Assembly: GCA_963556495.2 (NCBI GenBank) | Contig: OY747710.1 | Span: 36,663,000-36,726,999 of the forward strand | Length of the DNA: 64,000 nt | Direction: 5' to 3' | Origin: Valencia hispanica | Lineage: Eukaryota; Chordata; Actinopteri; Cyprinodontiformes; Valenciidae | Part shown: one piece after another, positions 1-12,099 of the stretch | Position numbering within the stretch: position 1 is the stretch's first letter | Layout: each line of letters starts with the position of its first letter | The notes under the pieces: generated by a model | Seen by the model: the letters and a program-made list of their open reading frames with translations, nothing else | What the model was told of the DNA's origin: nothing | The model's database searches: none | Position numbers and translations under genes: made by a program

Positions 1-2114
1 ATCAAAGAATATTGCCCTACCACTGCCCAGACCTTTCTCAAACTAAAAAGAGAATCAAATCCCAGTGCTGTTGGTTGATGCAGGTATTGATCCAAAACAG
101 TCGAATTTCTTACTTTGATGCATTTATTAAACATGAAAATGTGTTTTTATTTTTCCGTGTTTGACAAGTTGATCAGTGATTACAGACAAGGTAAAACTGA
201 CAAATTCCTGTATTTTGCTGATTCAGTGGTGCATCTTTAATTTGAGCTTTCCTCCAAAATGTCCTTAAAACCATTGATCCATATATCTATTGATTTTTAA
301 CAGATCAATGTTCAGAGTTCTTAATGTTGCTCATAAATTGCATACTAGAAAAGGTGAATGGGTGTCATGGACCCTTAATGCAAGAGTCCTTACTTCCCTG
401 GGTAGTGAAAAAAATCATGGTATGACATCTAACCAGGGTGACTGTTTAAATGACTACTTATGGCAACCAAAATAAAATTACCAGTTTCTTTAATACTAAT
501 CATTGGGAGCCTTTTTCTAAGCATTTATGATGCACGATTAAAATATATGAATATGTATTATTGGTGTGATACACTGTTATTTGTTATGTATAGGAGCAGA
601 GTTGTGTCTGAGCAAAAAAATATTTCTCATCTTACAATTCAGTGAAACATAAAGAAAGATGTATTTTCTTTAATTCAAATTAATAGGAAGGCTTACAGGA
701 TAAAGAGATCAATACAAGGTTAATTAAAGATGAATTTTATCATTATGTCTGCACTCATTTTTCCATTTGGCAACTTTGACTTCTTCATTGCTAATTTGGT
801 CTTCCTAATCTAAATCAGGCTGTTTGAATGTTTTTTAAAAAAACTTCAGAAGATTAGTTTTGACCTAAGCACCTTCATATCCAATTCTTCCTTCTTGATT
901 ATAGAGCTTTCAGGATGTGCATTGTTTTATTTCCAGTTGTTAAAAAAAGAAACATAAAGTCAGAAAGAAGTTCTCTGTGCTATGAACATAAGCTCAAGAC
1001 AAGAGTGGATTTGTTTTGAAACTCATATTCACTACACCACTCCAGATGTTTTTAAACATGTGGCTATGACTTTCATTAATGGATACTTCACATTCGGTGT
1101 GATAAAACTGAACATGCAATCCTAGTGCAACACCTAAAATGAGTAAAGGCTTTGTTTATTCCATGTCAGAGAGATGAAAAGGACCTTTCCTGAAGAAGCA
1201 TTCCTTTTGCCTGGAGAAAATAACCCATCTTACATCCCATTTGTAAGGGAAGCAATATGGTATAGTTCTCATGACAGGCAGTCCACACTTATTCCACTGT
1301 ACTCTAAAGGTGCACATGAGGCAAATTTGTCAAATATTAAGTGTGAATGTCCTATTAAAGGTTAGTACAAATGAGGATTGTAGGAATATTACACACGCCT
1401 CTGAACTTTCAGGTCCCCAAACAACTGAATGCACCTTCAACGCCTGCTTTGACGCCATGTTGACCTTCACATGGCTTGCAGAAAAAAAATGCAACGAGCC
1501 CAGGGAAGCAGTCATTAGGATGCACACAAATTAGAACGTCTGCAGTACCATTAGGCTGTGTGTGGTTACTGGCCCTAGGAGGACGGGCACTCAACCTGAG
1601 GAAAATTAAACTAAAACGCTCCACAGAGTTCCCTTTAAATCGTCTTGGTTAAACATAACATTTAAACACTTGAAAGCTAATTGCTCCTGTCAGCTTTCTG
1701 TTTTAATTGTGATGGCGTTCTGTTGGAATCTTTATATTTTTATTCATTTCATCTGTATTTGCTATTTCCATATTTATGTTGTCTTGATTTTTATAAGCAC
1801 CTTTAAAACAAGGATTTTATTTATTCTAACTGAAATCACTTTAAATCTCAACCACAGGCCATCAGTATCTCATAACAGCTCTCTATGTACATTGACAGTG
1901 GTGCTCTCTACTTTAATATTTAGTATTTTGCCTAAACTTTTTCCATATATTGTTTCTTATTGCCCAAATTTTTTAATATGTCTTATTGGGATTTTATGTT
2001 ATTGACATGCACAACAGCAAAATTGTGAAATGGAAGTAAAATAATTGTTATTTCATGGTATTAAAATGTTTTTACAAATAAAAAGGTAATAAATATATGG
2101 TGTGCAATTTTTAT
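1..2114. other. AT-rich intergenic stretch, no gene recognised
   Basis: Both strands are full of stops, and the open frames are short and without any motif I recognise. I see no splice-flanked exon, RNA gene or recognisable transposon up to the Tc1 relic that follows. Confidence 0.6.
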
Positions 2115-2655
2115 CAGGCCTGCTGAGCTCATGCACTCCATCCTTTGCTGCAGCTACAGCTACAGGTCTTGGGGTATTGCTCTACCAGGATTGCACATCT
2201 AGAGACTGTAGTTGTTTTTCTATTTACTTTTGCAAAACAGTTCAAGGTCTGTGAACAATACATTCCCAAGTTCCTTTCTCAGTTTCTGAATTTGATTTTG
2301 GCTTGGACTTTGACTGGCACATTCTAAAACACTAAACTAATTTGATCTAAACCATTCCATTGTAGCTCTGACTGTACGTTGAGGGTAGTTATTCTGCTGG
2401 AACGTGAACCTGTCTTCAGTATCATCTAACAGGGATTTCTTACAGTGTTGCCTTTGAATTTTTGCTCCACCCATCTTCTCGTCAACTCCTACCAGCTTCC
2501 CTGACCCTGCAGGGGAAAAGCAGTCCCACGTCATGATTCGGCCCCATCATTTTTTATTATGGGGATAGTGTGTTTAGGAGGAAGCGTGACATGCTAGTTA
2601 AAACCACATGTAGTATTGTGGATGAATGTTCTAATACTTTTGCAAGCAAACCTCG
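2115..2655 (-). mobile_element. Tc1-family transposon relic, internal part
   Basis: Read on the minus strand, this contains the middle of a fish Tc1 transposase: a GKLVGVDEKM-like segment and an FQQNNYPQ segment in place of the usual FQQDNDPK, so the second catalytic aspartate is lost. The region left of it matches the usual Tc1 coding order (the part near a DLNPIEN motif and the C-terminal tail). A piece around 2625-2655 resembles a Tc1 terminal repeat (TACTTTTGCAAGC). Many substitutions and small deletions are present. It is certainly inactive. Confidence 0.75.
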
Positions 2656-5600
2656 AATGAACTAACATGTAGGTGAGTTTGGAACTTCAACGTCTATTTT
2701 AATCAGGCGATTTGCATTACCAAACCACTAGAATATTTGGAGTGTTTTGTAGTTATTTCAAATAGAGCATTGTTGCACAACTCTTGAGGCATTAACTATT
2801 TGCATTTTCTTTCAGAGAGTGAAGCTTTGTTGAAGGTCGGTAAGTTTTTTTTTATTATGTTCCTAGCTTGTGTCCCTTTTATTTATTTTCTGTGCACTCT
2901 TTACGATTGACCAATTGACATATGTTTGAATGGTGTGCAGTACATTCTTAAAGTATCTAAAGTAAGTGGACAACTGGAGGAGAAAAGGACAAGTGGAAGA
3001 TCAATAAAATAAGCCACTGATGAGCTGTACTTGAAAGTCATGACCTAAATAAAATGGCAAAAATAGGAAAGAACTTGCTGGAGCCACACTCCCAGTTTGA
3101 GGGTCATAGCCTAAGGTACTCCATAGACCACTGGCAAACACTGAGGCTTTGACTTTCTACGATGCAGCAGCTTCAAAGCTCTGCGTGTTTCATTTCTACA
3201 TTCTTTTTGTGTTCTTTCTTAACCCCCAAAATGTGCAGTTGGTCCACAGTTTGACAGTATTGTCCTAATACCAAATAAATTAATTTAATTTGACAGTTGT
3301 GACATCCCAGGTTCACACCTGGAGTTAACAAGCCTTTACTTGGTTGAATGATTCACTGGTTTGGGGTGTTTAAGTGATAAACAGAGAAACAAAACATTTG
3401 AAAAATTCTTAGAATTAAGTAATGGCTGGAAATTTAATGGCAAACCAGTCCACAGAAAACCCAATATATTTACTGTATGTTTATCAGCAAACAGGATAAT
3501 CAATTAAACCAAGCCAAACCCGGCTGTTAATACTAATTTGGGTTATTTTTTGTTGAGGTTTGGCTGACTTTGCCTAATGTATATAAGGCTGAGTTTAATG
3601 GGTGTGGAGTAATTAAATTCAGGTATATAAGAAAATGAGCCAATACAGTTTTTTAACCACAGTGGGACAACTTCTAATTAATTGCTCCAGCTGGTGATGG
3701 TAAATTTGAGGGGTGTATGATCACAAATGGGCCAGATTGGTGGGAGGAACCATGATGCTTCGACTCCACCAGCTTAGTATAGCTGTGACTGCACTAAGCT
3801 GGGAACATATTGGGGGGGTAATGTGTCTGGTGGCTATTTCCTGAAGGGAAACAATAATTGACAGTAATTTTCAGTGTAACCACAATTTTAGTTTTTCTTT
3901 TCTTTCTAAAGGAAAACATCCAAGTCAAGACATCCACTTCTGTGCGCTGATGTATGTTTACCACACTAAAAAGCTTCATTTGTCCTCCCCTACACATTCT
4001 AAATATTAATGCATATCTATCTGTTTGTTGAGATTACTACTGTTGGACTCACCAGTATTAGAACAGGACCATTGGGAAAAATGTAACATTACAGGCACTG
4101 TTACAGAGCTGGAAGAAGAGGAGGATAGGGTCTACCGCAGGAGAAAAATTCCAATAATTAAAAGGGTGAAAACCCAGTTGTGTTACTGTTGTCTTAATCC
4201 GAGTTGAAAAAGTAAAAACAAGGGAATGACAATTAGCTGATAGCATCTGCACAAAAGCCACCAAAAATATATATATAAAATAACAACGGCACATCTAATT
4301 TATAACGGATTATGACTCACTTTTTGTGTACTTTATGAGTGAACCATGTTTTTTCTCATTGTAAATTGCCTTTAGCATCTTATGTCTGCACATAGAAATG
4401 ATTAGTGCAGTAAATATCAGCTTTTTAACAACAATCGAGATAAAACCAAGAGATCAACACATCTGTTTAATGTCAATAGATTATCTGATGATTCAAACCA
4501 ACAAGCTAAATTATCATTTAACTGCATCTTAAATTCAAAAAAAAAAAAAAAAAACTCTATTAGTATTCAATAAAAGCTCTTAGTGAGAGGATTTGATGTG
4601 GAGAAGCTGGGAAGTTAGGCCACTCTGACAGTGATAAAAGGGCCCCTAGAGAGACTATTTGAATCAGGAATCACAACGGTCACTCTGAGGACAGTAGTTA
4701 AAAAAAGGAAAGAAGCAGAGAAAGGCCAAGAAAAGAAGGACATAACACAAACTGAGATTGTGTCAGTGATGAGTAAGGAAGAAAAAGCCAATCTTCCATA
4801 TGTCTGATATTACTTACAGAATGAGGTGGCATTGTATTGTTCAGATGTTTCATCCTTTACTTGATGGCTACAGAATGCTCTGGGCAAGCAGACATTAAGG
4901 CTGTTGAAATACTGTATAGCTCTGCAGACGCAGGAAGGGTACAGGTGTGAAAATTAGCTGTTCGATCCAAAAGGGGGCCTGCTTGCTGTTACCTTGGAAA
5001 CCAGCTCTGGTCTGTGGAGTTACCTTGTTCCACAGTTCCTACCTGAAAGTTGCTTATTTGAAAGGAGTAAAAAGATTATGAGGTGAAGTGGAAATGAATA
5101 AAGTTTTGAAATCCTCCTTCCAAAGATTCCAGAAATTCTTTTTTTAGCTTTTTTTGTTCCATCTGCATTCAGAAACTCCCTAACAATGCATATTCAGATT
5201 ATAGCAAGCATATGGTTTTGCTGTATGTAGTCTATTTCCTAGTCCAACTTATTAGCAGCATTACACACAGAAAGCTTATTGTGCAGCAGATCCAAAGCAC
5301 CAGACTCGTTAGGAATTTCACAGTTGTCAAGTTGTTTCTCGGCTTCTTTTCCCATCCTGAGAAGCCACTGAGGCAATGTGTTCATTTTCTTTTCTCATTC
5401 CTTCCCCATCACAAAATGGATCAGAAGTGGGTAATACTATTGTCTGCTGCCTTTTCCTTCCTGCCGAAGCCCCAGTGGAAGATTACAAGTTGTTTTTGAA
5501 TTTCCAGGGTTCAGGTAGAAAAAGCTTTGTCCTTTGTTTTAGACTTAGTCTGAACCCCACAACAACTTCTGACATATGTCATTCCATTTACATTTTTCAT

Positions 5601-5679
5601 TTAGCACAAATGTTGTCTGAAATTGTTTTTTTTTTCTTTCAATTTTTGTAACAATTTTGCTGTTTACTCAATAATGTAT
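2656..5679. other. Intergenic stretch without recognised gene
   Basis: AT-rich DNA with an 18-nt A run at 4537-4554. Open frames are short and featureless. No transposon, exon or RNA gene was recognised. Confidence 0.55.
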
Positions 5680-5972
5680 GAGAAATTGCACCCATTCTTT
5701 GCAAATTAATCAAGTTCAGTCAGACTGGATGGAGAACATCTTAGAACATCAATTTTGAAGTAGTGTCACAGATTCCCAATTAAATCTTTGATCTTGACCT
5801 TGCCTTTATTTCTAGCATATGAAGATGCTTTCATGTAAACCTTTCTATTACAGTTCTGGCTGCATGTTTAGGAATGTTGTCCTGCTGCCTTCGCCCCAGT
5901 CTCAAGTCTTTTCCAGCCTCTTAACAAATTTTCTTCGAGGATTGCCCAGTATTTACCTCCATCCATCCTCTT
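5680..5972 (-). mobile_element. Tc1-family relic, left arm of an element split by a LINE
   Basis: This runs in the minus orientation through the 3' half of a Tc1 transposase gene. The section equivalent to GCTGCATGTTTAGG, then CCCCAGTCTCAAGTCTTTT, then ATTGCCCAGTATTT is easily followed and stops abruptly after CCATCCATCC near 5970, where LINE sequence begins. The matching 5' part of a Tc1 resumes at about 8880. About 300 bp of the Tc1 expected between the two arms is missing. The arms are too decayed to encode protein. Confidence 0.75.
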
Positions 5973-5989
5973 ATTCTATTCAATTCAAA

Positions 5990-6900
5990 TTCAAGCAGGT
6001 AAGCAGGAAGGACTTCCTGTAGCGGTCTGTGTTGCAGCGAAACTGAAGAAGCATCCGACTGAAGACACTCTGTTGTTGTAGGATAGTCTCGTGAAGAGGA
6101 TGCTCAGGGTTATCGATAATTATTTTGATTTTATGAAGAATACTTCTTTGCATCATCATCTCCAGATTTTCCTCAGTTGTCCCCAGAACAGAACCAGCCT
6201 TCTTTATCAGGTTGTTTAGCCTTTTTAAGTCACTGGCTCTGATGCTGCTACCCCAACAGATGATGGCTGAAGTGATTACACTCTCCAGAACAGACTTGTA
6301 GAAGGTTTGCAGCATCTTGCTGAAAACCTTGAAGGACCTCAGCTTCCGCAAGAAGTACAGTCTGCTCTGTCCCTTCTTGTAGATAGCTTCACTGTTATTT
6401 CTCCAGTCCAGTCTGTTGTCCAGGTGAACACCGAGGTATTTATACTTCTCAACCACCTCCACTTCTTCTCCCATGATGGAAACAGTGTTTGACTTATCCC
6501 TGATTTTTCTGAAATCTACAATCATCTCCTTTGTTTTGTTCACATTCAAGGTAAGACCATTGTTTCCACACCATGTCACAAAGCGGTCCACCAGCTCTCT
6601 GTATTCAGTTTCTTGTCCATCTCTAATACACCAGACAATTACAGAATCATCTGGGTATTTCTGCAGATGACAGGTCTCTGAATTGAGTGAAAAGGAATGG
6701 TGAGAGTACAGTCCCCTGTGGTTCTCCTGTGCTGCTGACCGCCTGCTTTGACACACAAGCCTTCAGTTTCACAAACTGTGGTCTGTGGTTGAAGCAGGTG
6801 GATGATGGCATCTTCAGCTCCAACTCAGATAAGAAAACTGCAGAGGGTCCTGATACGTTATTGTTTGCTTACTCAGGTGGGCCAACAGGAGTCTCTCCAG
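5990..6900 (-). pseudogene. LINE reverse transcriptase remnant with catalytic core deleted
   Basis: Around 6840-6905 the minus strand still gives the ALTSHIMELLERLLLAHL-like motif. It then jumps, with most of the palm domain missing, to LQKYPDDSVIVWCIRDGQE (the FADD-type box, here YPDD) and onward to VTWCGNNGLTLNVNKTKEM, KYLGVHLDNRLDW and FYKSVLESVI. The C-terminal 250 residues are continuous and open. Loss of the core before the DD box means it cannot have been an active reverse transcriptase in this form. Confidence 0.85.
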
Positions 6901-7115
6901 GAGCTCCATGATGTGGGATGTCAGGGCAACAAGCAAATAATGACTGATAGGTGATTTTTCTTTGGTAGTGGAACAACCCATGATGTCTTCCTCAATACTG
7001 GAACCTTGTCCCGGGTCAGGCTAAGGTTGAAGAGGTACTGCAGGATCCCATGGAGATGCTCTGCACAGGCCTCTCCTGACTTGGTTGAAGACAAACTTGT
7101 GGAAACAGAAGAGTC

Positions 7116-7643
7116 CTAGACTGAGGTAAAGGATAAAACATCCGAGGTGTGACAGGAAAGCTGTGGTTCAGAGGAGAGAGGGATGTGTGTTTGGCTGGGG
7201 AAAGGAGAGGAGGATGCTGAGCTTGTTCCAGAACTGAACCTGTTGAAGAATGAGTTCAGTTCATTGGCTCTCTCCAGACTTCCGTCTAGCAAATCGTTCC
7301 TGTGCTTAAAGCCTGTTATCTTTTTCATTCCTGACCAGACATCTCTGATATTGTTCCTCTGTAGTTTGCTGTCCAGAGTCTTCCTGTATTCCTGCTTGCT
7401 TTCTCTGATCTTGACCTTAAGTTGCTTCTGTATACTCCTCAATAATTACCTGTCTACCTCCCTGAAGGCTCTATTTTTTTTGTTTAGCAGCTCCTTCAGG
7501 TTCCTGGTGATCCAGGGTTTGTTATTAGGTAAGCATCTCACTGTTCTGGTGGGGTTGATGTTGTCCACACAGATGTTTATATAGTCAGTCACATACTCAG
7601 TCACGGCATTAATGTCCTCTCCATGTGCTTGGCAAAGAGTCAT
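7116..7643 (-). pseudogene. LINE linker between endonuclease and reverse transcriptase, broken
   Basis: Two minus-strand frames (7446-7643 and 7116-7442) read TRTVRCLPNNKPWITRNLK and then QEYRKTLDSKLQRNNIRDVW followed by MKKITGFKHR. These are the sequences that usually join endonuclease and reverse transcriptase in this LINE group. One frame change and stop separate the two pieces. They have no function apart from the element. Confidence 0.75.
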
Positions 7644-7801
7644 CCAGTTTGTGGTCTTGAAACAACTCTGAAGGGCTTCTTCAGCTTCTTGTGACCATTT
7701 TCTAACAGTTCAGGTTGCCTCTGAACAAATGGTTTATATTTTGAGTAGAGAAAAACAAGATTGGGATCTGATTATCCCAGAGGAGGGCTTGGTTTGGACA
7801 T

Positions 7802-8551
7802 TTATGAATGCTTTATATTTGCATAAAACAAATCCAAGGTCTTGTTTTCTCTTGTGGGGCAGCTGACAAACTGTTGAAATGTTGGAAGTGTAGTAGAGAG
7901 CGAGGCATGATTAAAATCACCAGATGTTGCCAAAAATGCATTGGGGTGCTGGGTCTGTAGCTTGACGACAACGGAACTGATGACATCCCATGCATTGTCG
8001 GCAACGGCTAAAAGTGAAATGTAAACAACTTCCAAAATAACACTGGTGAACTCTCTTGGTAAATAATATGGACAAAAACTTACTGCCAAGAGTTCAATAT
8101 CAGGGATCCAGCAACGACACTTCACAGTAACATGTCCTGGATGACACCATCTGTTGTTGACAAGCACTGCTACTCCACCTCCTTTTCTTTTCCTGCTCGT
8201 CTTCATATCTCTGTCTGCTCACATAGTCGGGAAGCCTTGCAGAGAGACGTTGGAGTCGGGGATATGATCCTGCAGCCACGTCTCAGTGAAACACATAACA
8301 CTGCATTCCTGATACTCTGGCTGAGTCCTTTTAAGGGCTTGGAGTTCATCCATCTTGTTAGTCAGTGATCTCACTTTGCCCATTATGATCGATGAAAGAG
8401 ATGGTTTGAACTTCCTCCTTCTCTGTCTCCTTTTTGCTCCTGCTCTGTATCCACGCCTCCTCCTTCTCAACTTGTCAGGGATTTGTGGCTTCAGTTGAGG
8501 TATTATTTCATCTTTTGCTATGTTAATCAGCTGCTCCCGGCTGTAAACCAC
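7802..8551 (-). pseudogene. LINE AP-endonuclease domain, broken
   Basis: The N-terminal part (8219-8551) reads into an arginine-rich stretch (RRRRRGYRAGAKRRQRRRK) and then IIMGKVRSLTNKMDEL and MCFTETWLQD, the Asn and Glu motifs of LINE endonucleases. The second part (7802-8206) has RKRKGGGVAVLVNNRW, the LATSGDFNHASL motif (GDFN) and SCPTRENKTLDLFYAN. The two lie in different frames. The first codon of the leading frame is GTG where an ATG would be expected. This enzyme nicks target DNA to prime reverse transcription in intact elements. The copy is dead. Confidence 0.8.
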
Positions 8552-8870
8552 CTTGTTTATGCATCACAACAAGTTATCAAAAGGTTAAAAATGAACATCA
8601 AAATCCTTCCAGCTTCACAGCACCAAAAATTAGAAAGTATACAGGTCCAAAAAAATGCAGTCTTTCCTCAGGAAAACAGAGGAACCAACATCCGAAAAAA
8701 ACAAAACTCAATATGTAACCAACAGAGCCACTCCAACATGCAGCCACCCAGAGTAGTGCAATGCTAGAACTATGCACCAGCTTCATTCTCACCCCTGATG
8801 AAAAGCCCACCAACATGCTACCACTAGCATGTGAGGATCGTGTATTCAAGGAAATGTCCAATATAAATTA

Positions 8871-9440
8871 TTCCCTCTTGCTTGTTGCAAACTGCAAATG
8901 GGACTTTTCATGACTTTCATTCAACAATGACTTTTTTCATGCTATTTTTCCATAAATACCAGATTTGTGAAACACACAACTAAAAGTTGACCGATTCTCC
9001 AACCTAAGCTGCATAGCTCTATATCTCCTACATATTTACCATGGTCTTCTTGACTGCTCTGATTAATGCTCTCCTTGCCTTGCATTTTAGTTATGTGAAT
9101 GGTCACATCTTTGTAGGATTGTCATTATGCCATTTTCTTTCAATTTTTAGATAAATCATAAAGCAGTGCTCTGTGTTCAAAGTTATGAATACTTTTCTAA
9201 AACCTCATTAAACAAGTTATACCTGTCCATGATGCTTATCTTGACAAATATTCCCTGAGGTCTTTACAGAATATCTTTATTTTAACTGGTATTAAATTAC
9301 ATATAGGTGGACTAAATTTACCAAAAGAGACTTTTGAATGCAACTGGTTGAACTGGATATAAAAGGTATTAGATTAAAAGGGACCAGTATACATCGTCAC
9401 TATACGTTTTGCATTTTCATGCAGTTATGCACTACTCTGG
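8871..9440 (-). mobile_element. Tc1-family relic, right arm of the LINE-split element
   Basis: Tc1 sequence resumes here in the minus orientation: GTTGCAAACTGCAAATGGGA, then CTGATTAATGCTCTCCTTGC, then decayed 5' sequence with GGTGGACTAAATTTACC near 9310. It matches the 5' half and leader of the same Tc1 type whose 3' half lies at 5680-5972. No open frame remains. Confidence 0.7.
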
Positions 9441-11443
9441 TTTGGTGTATATAAAATCCCAATATTAGATCTATATGTTTGTGGGTGTAATGTTATTTTG
9501 CAAAGCTGTGTAAAAAGTCAAAATAATTGACTGGTCACATGTTCTCTGCTAGGAAATGGCTGAAGTTGGTAACGATGACTAATTCAGAGCATCAGAGGTC
9601 TAGTATTTTGGACCAAATATCTTCTGCTCTAACAGATATTTTGTTTGTTTGGTTGGTTTTGATGTTGTTGTTGTTGTTTTGCTCCATTTGTTTTTCTTGC
9701 ATACAGTAGGCTAATGGCTTCATTAAAAGAAGACGAAACCTTTGAGATGTGCTGTGAATTCAATTTGATTTTTTTATTGTTTTTGCATTCTTAATGGCTT
9801 TGGGCATTTATGTACAAATCAAAGTTTGGCATCCTAGATACTTTTAGCATAGCAGAGCAAACTTTTGATCTTAGATGGGGAAAGTGCCTTTAATTCTGCT
9901 GCAACTGTGCTCAGTTTGTCATTTCCCAGAGTTTCTTGGTGAGATCAGAGTGCCAGAAAAGCCAATGTCATCAGCACAGCGCCAGAGCTCTCTGATTCTC
10001 GGTCTTATAATGCTCCACGCTGCAAGGCCTCAGCTGTGTCCGTGTTCCCTTCTCATGACGTCCATCTGTGTCTGGGACGCAGAGAGCCCACCGCAGTCAT
10101 ACACTTTTCGTTTTTCATCACTCTCCAAGTCACGCTCTCCCTCAATCGTTCGAGCTGACCCTGGCATGAAGAGTGCTCTGCTCACTGAATTGTTTGTCAG
10201 GAAAATGTTTGAACTCCTTGTGCTTACAGGCATACACAAAAGCTAGACTCTGAAGTTTCATCACTGGAAAGTCGTATTTAAGCGTGATGTGGTGCAGATC
10301 AGCCTGCTCCATAAGGGAAGCAGTTACCGACAACAGCAAGGATGTCCTAAAGGACCCTTAAAAATCCTTATTTCTGTAGGAGTCACTAAAATTTCAAAGC
10401 ATCCTCAATGAGCCATTGTGCAGAGAAGCACTGAGCTCTGCAGCACTTTGGTCACAGCTATAACAGGTTATCGCAAGAGATTTTGGGCTTTGGCTGACTC
10501 AGCAGAAAAGAAAAAGGTGAGTACAACAGGATTACAGCACAGCACACCATGCAGCTGGATGAGCTCAGTCTCACATACTAATAGGTAACTCTATAAAAGT
10601 CTGGATTTTCTCATTAGAATCAAAGATTCCTCTCTTTCCATCCAAGAAGAAGCTGTACTGTAAAAGTAGCTGCACTTTACAATGAAATCTGTGGCAACTT
10701 GTGTGATCGTTGTACTTTCAGAGCACTGACAACAAGAATATAAAAAGTTAGGTGAAATTAAACAATGATTTAAAACTCTTGCCTGCCTTTTCACCCACAC
10801 ACTTGTTCAAAATCTCCAACGGGCTTGATGAGCACCATCTGGTTTTAGCTTTTTTTATTCAAATTTTAAATCCCCTCCTCTGGAACTGGAGCATGATTCA
10901 AGAACATACTTGTCTTTATTATTTAAATGACCTTCTTGATCATTAGTATGTGGAGACATGGCTCACATTTTAAGCACTCACCTCTGCTCATTAAGCTCAC
11001 TCATTCTATAATTACTCACCAGCGGCACTTGTTCTGATCGTGACAAATGCTAAGGACAGATATCGCTGTGTAATCATTTTTAAGTTATCTTTACATGGCT
11101 GCATATATATGCTCTCTGATAACTGAGATTGCATTATGTGACTTGGTTTAATTGCTGCATAATTCTTCAAGGGTCTGTAGGTTTAACATTCAATTATTCG
11201 AACACTTGGCTCTGCGTCTTGCCTGAAATATTTTTCTTCAAGGTGATCAATCCAAAACTTGGCAGAAAGAACACACCTTCAGAGTGAGAGCAAAAGCAGC
11301 CAAAAGCAATTTATGAACTTGACCCTGCTTCTTTGCTTTATTAAAAAATTAGAAGAAGTACTTTTAAAATAACATCAGGGTACTTAATGTAACTCAATCT
11401 TTGTCATTAGGAAATGTCTAACTGCAGATTTGTTGCTTGTGAG
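9441..11443. other. Intergenic stretch; one higher-complexity block
   Basis: No gene recognised. The block at about 9880-10340 is less AT-rich than its surroundings and has fairly long open frames on both strands, but none shows a domain or usable splice pattern. It could be conserved non-coding DNA. That is a guess from composition only. Confidence 0.4.
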
Positions 11444-11478
<35 letters not shown>

Positions 11479-11558
11479 CTTTATTTATAGAGCGCTTTTC
11501 ATACAAAAAATGCAATTCAAAGTGCTTTACAGAATAACCCCCCCCCCCCCCCCCCCCC
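11444..11558. repeat. (AAT)n microsatellite and 21-nt C run at the 3' end of a LINE
   Basis: The AAT triplet repeats from about 11444 to 11477 and abuts the LINE 3' end, read on the minus strand as the tail of the element. A pure C run of 21 nt lies at 11538-11558, inside the LINE 3' UTR. L2-type LINEs commonly end in short tandem repeats instead of poly(A). Confidence 0.9.
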
Positions 11559-12099
11559 ACAAATTTAAACACAATTATACTACCCTCCCCCCAATCCTAT
11601 CCCCATGTGCGGACACATTAAAGAGCAACATTAAAAGGAGATTAAAATAGAAAGTAGGATGGACACTGGGCCAAGTACAGATGTGCCAGGTTGGGTAAGG
11701 AAACGTCATCAAGGGAGCCATCTGCCCCAGCAGCAGCGGGTCAACAGCAGCAGCCGAGGCACCGACTCAGGGCGTCCAGAGGAGGGAAGGCCAGGATTGT
11801 GACCTCCACCCAAGCACCCCCTGGAGAGCACCCAGGCAGCTACAGCTGACCACTGTTCCTAAGGCAGAGGGCTCCCATAGAGGAAACACTGAAACGATGT
11901 GTCTATGTTTTTTTTGTTTTTTTTCGTGTAAAACAGGCTAACATGTTAAAATACACAAATAGATAAATAAATAGATCGATAGGTAGGTAAATTAATAAAT
12001 AAATTAAATTAAATTAACGAGATAAGTACAAGACCAAGTATTAAAACACTGATCAATAAAAGCATGAAAAGCAAATAACAGGCAGTAAATAGTAATCAG

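Larger units (their letters stand above)
5973..8870 (-). mobile_element. Non-LTR retrotransposon (CR1/L2/Rex1 group), inserted in a Tc1
   Basis: On the minus strand this contains, from right to left, an upstream leader, an AP-endonuclease domain, a linker and a reverse transcriptase tail, all in the order expected of one LINE. The 3' end near 5975-5990 is a degenerate AATTGAATAGAAT-type tail. The reading frame is broken several times and the core of the reverse transcriptase is deleted around 6750-6840. The right boundary is approximate: after 8551 there is about 300 bp that I take as leader, ending where Tc1 sequence resumes near 8880. Clade assignment rests on recollection of fish LINE proteins and could be Rex1/Babar or L2. 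Confidence 0.8.

Noticed and set aside
5212..5651. Frames of 95 and 91 codons
   Set aside because: Low-complexity phenylalanine- and leucine-rich translation of pyrimidine-rich DNA, without start context or domain.
7183..7584. 133-codon plus-strand open frame
   Set aside because: It is antisense to the LINE linker, where the minus strand gives recognisable LINE protein.
11414..11650. 78-codon frame with poly-isoleucine and poly-proline
   Set aside because: It is a translation of the AAT microsatellite and the C run.
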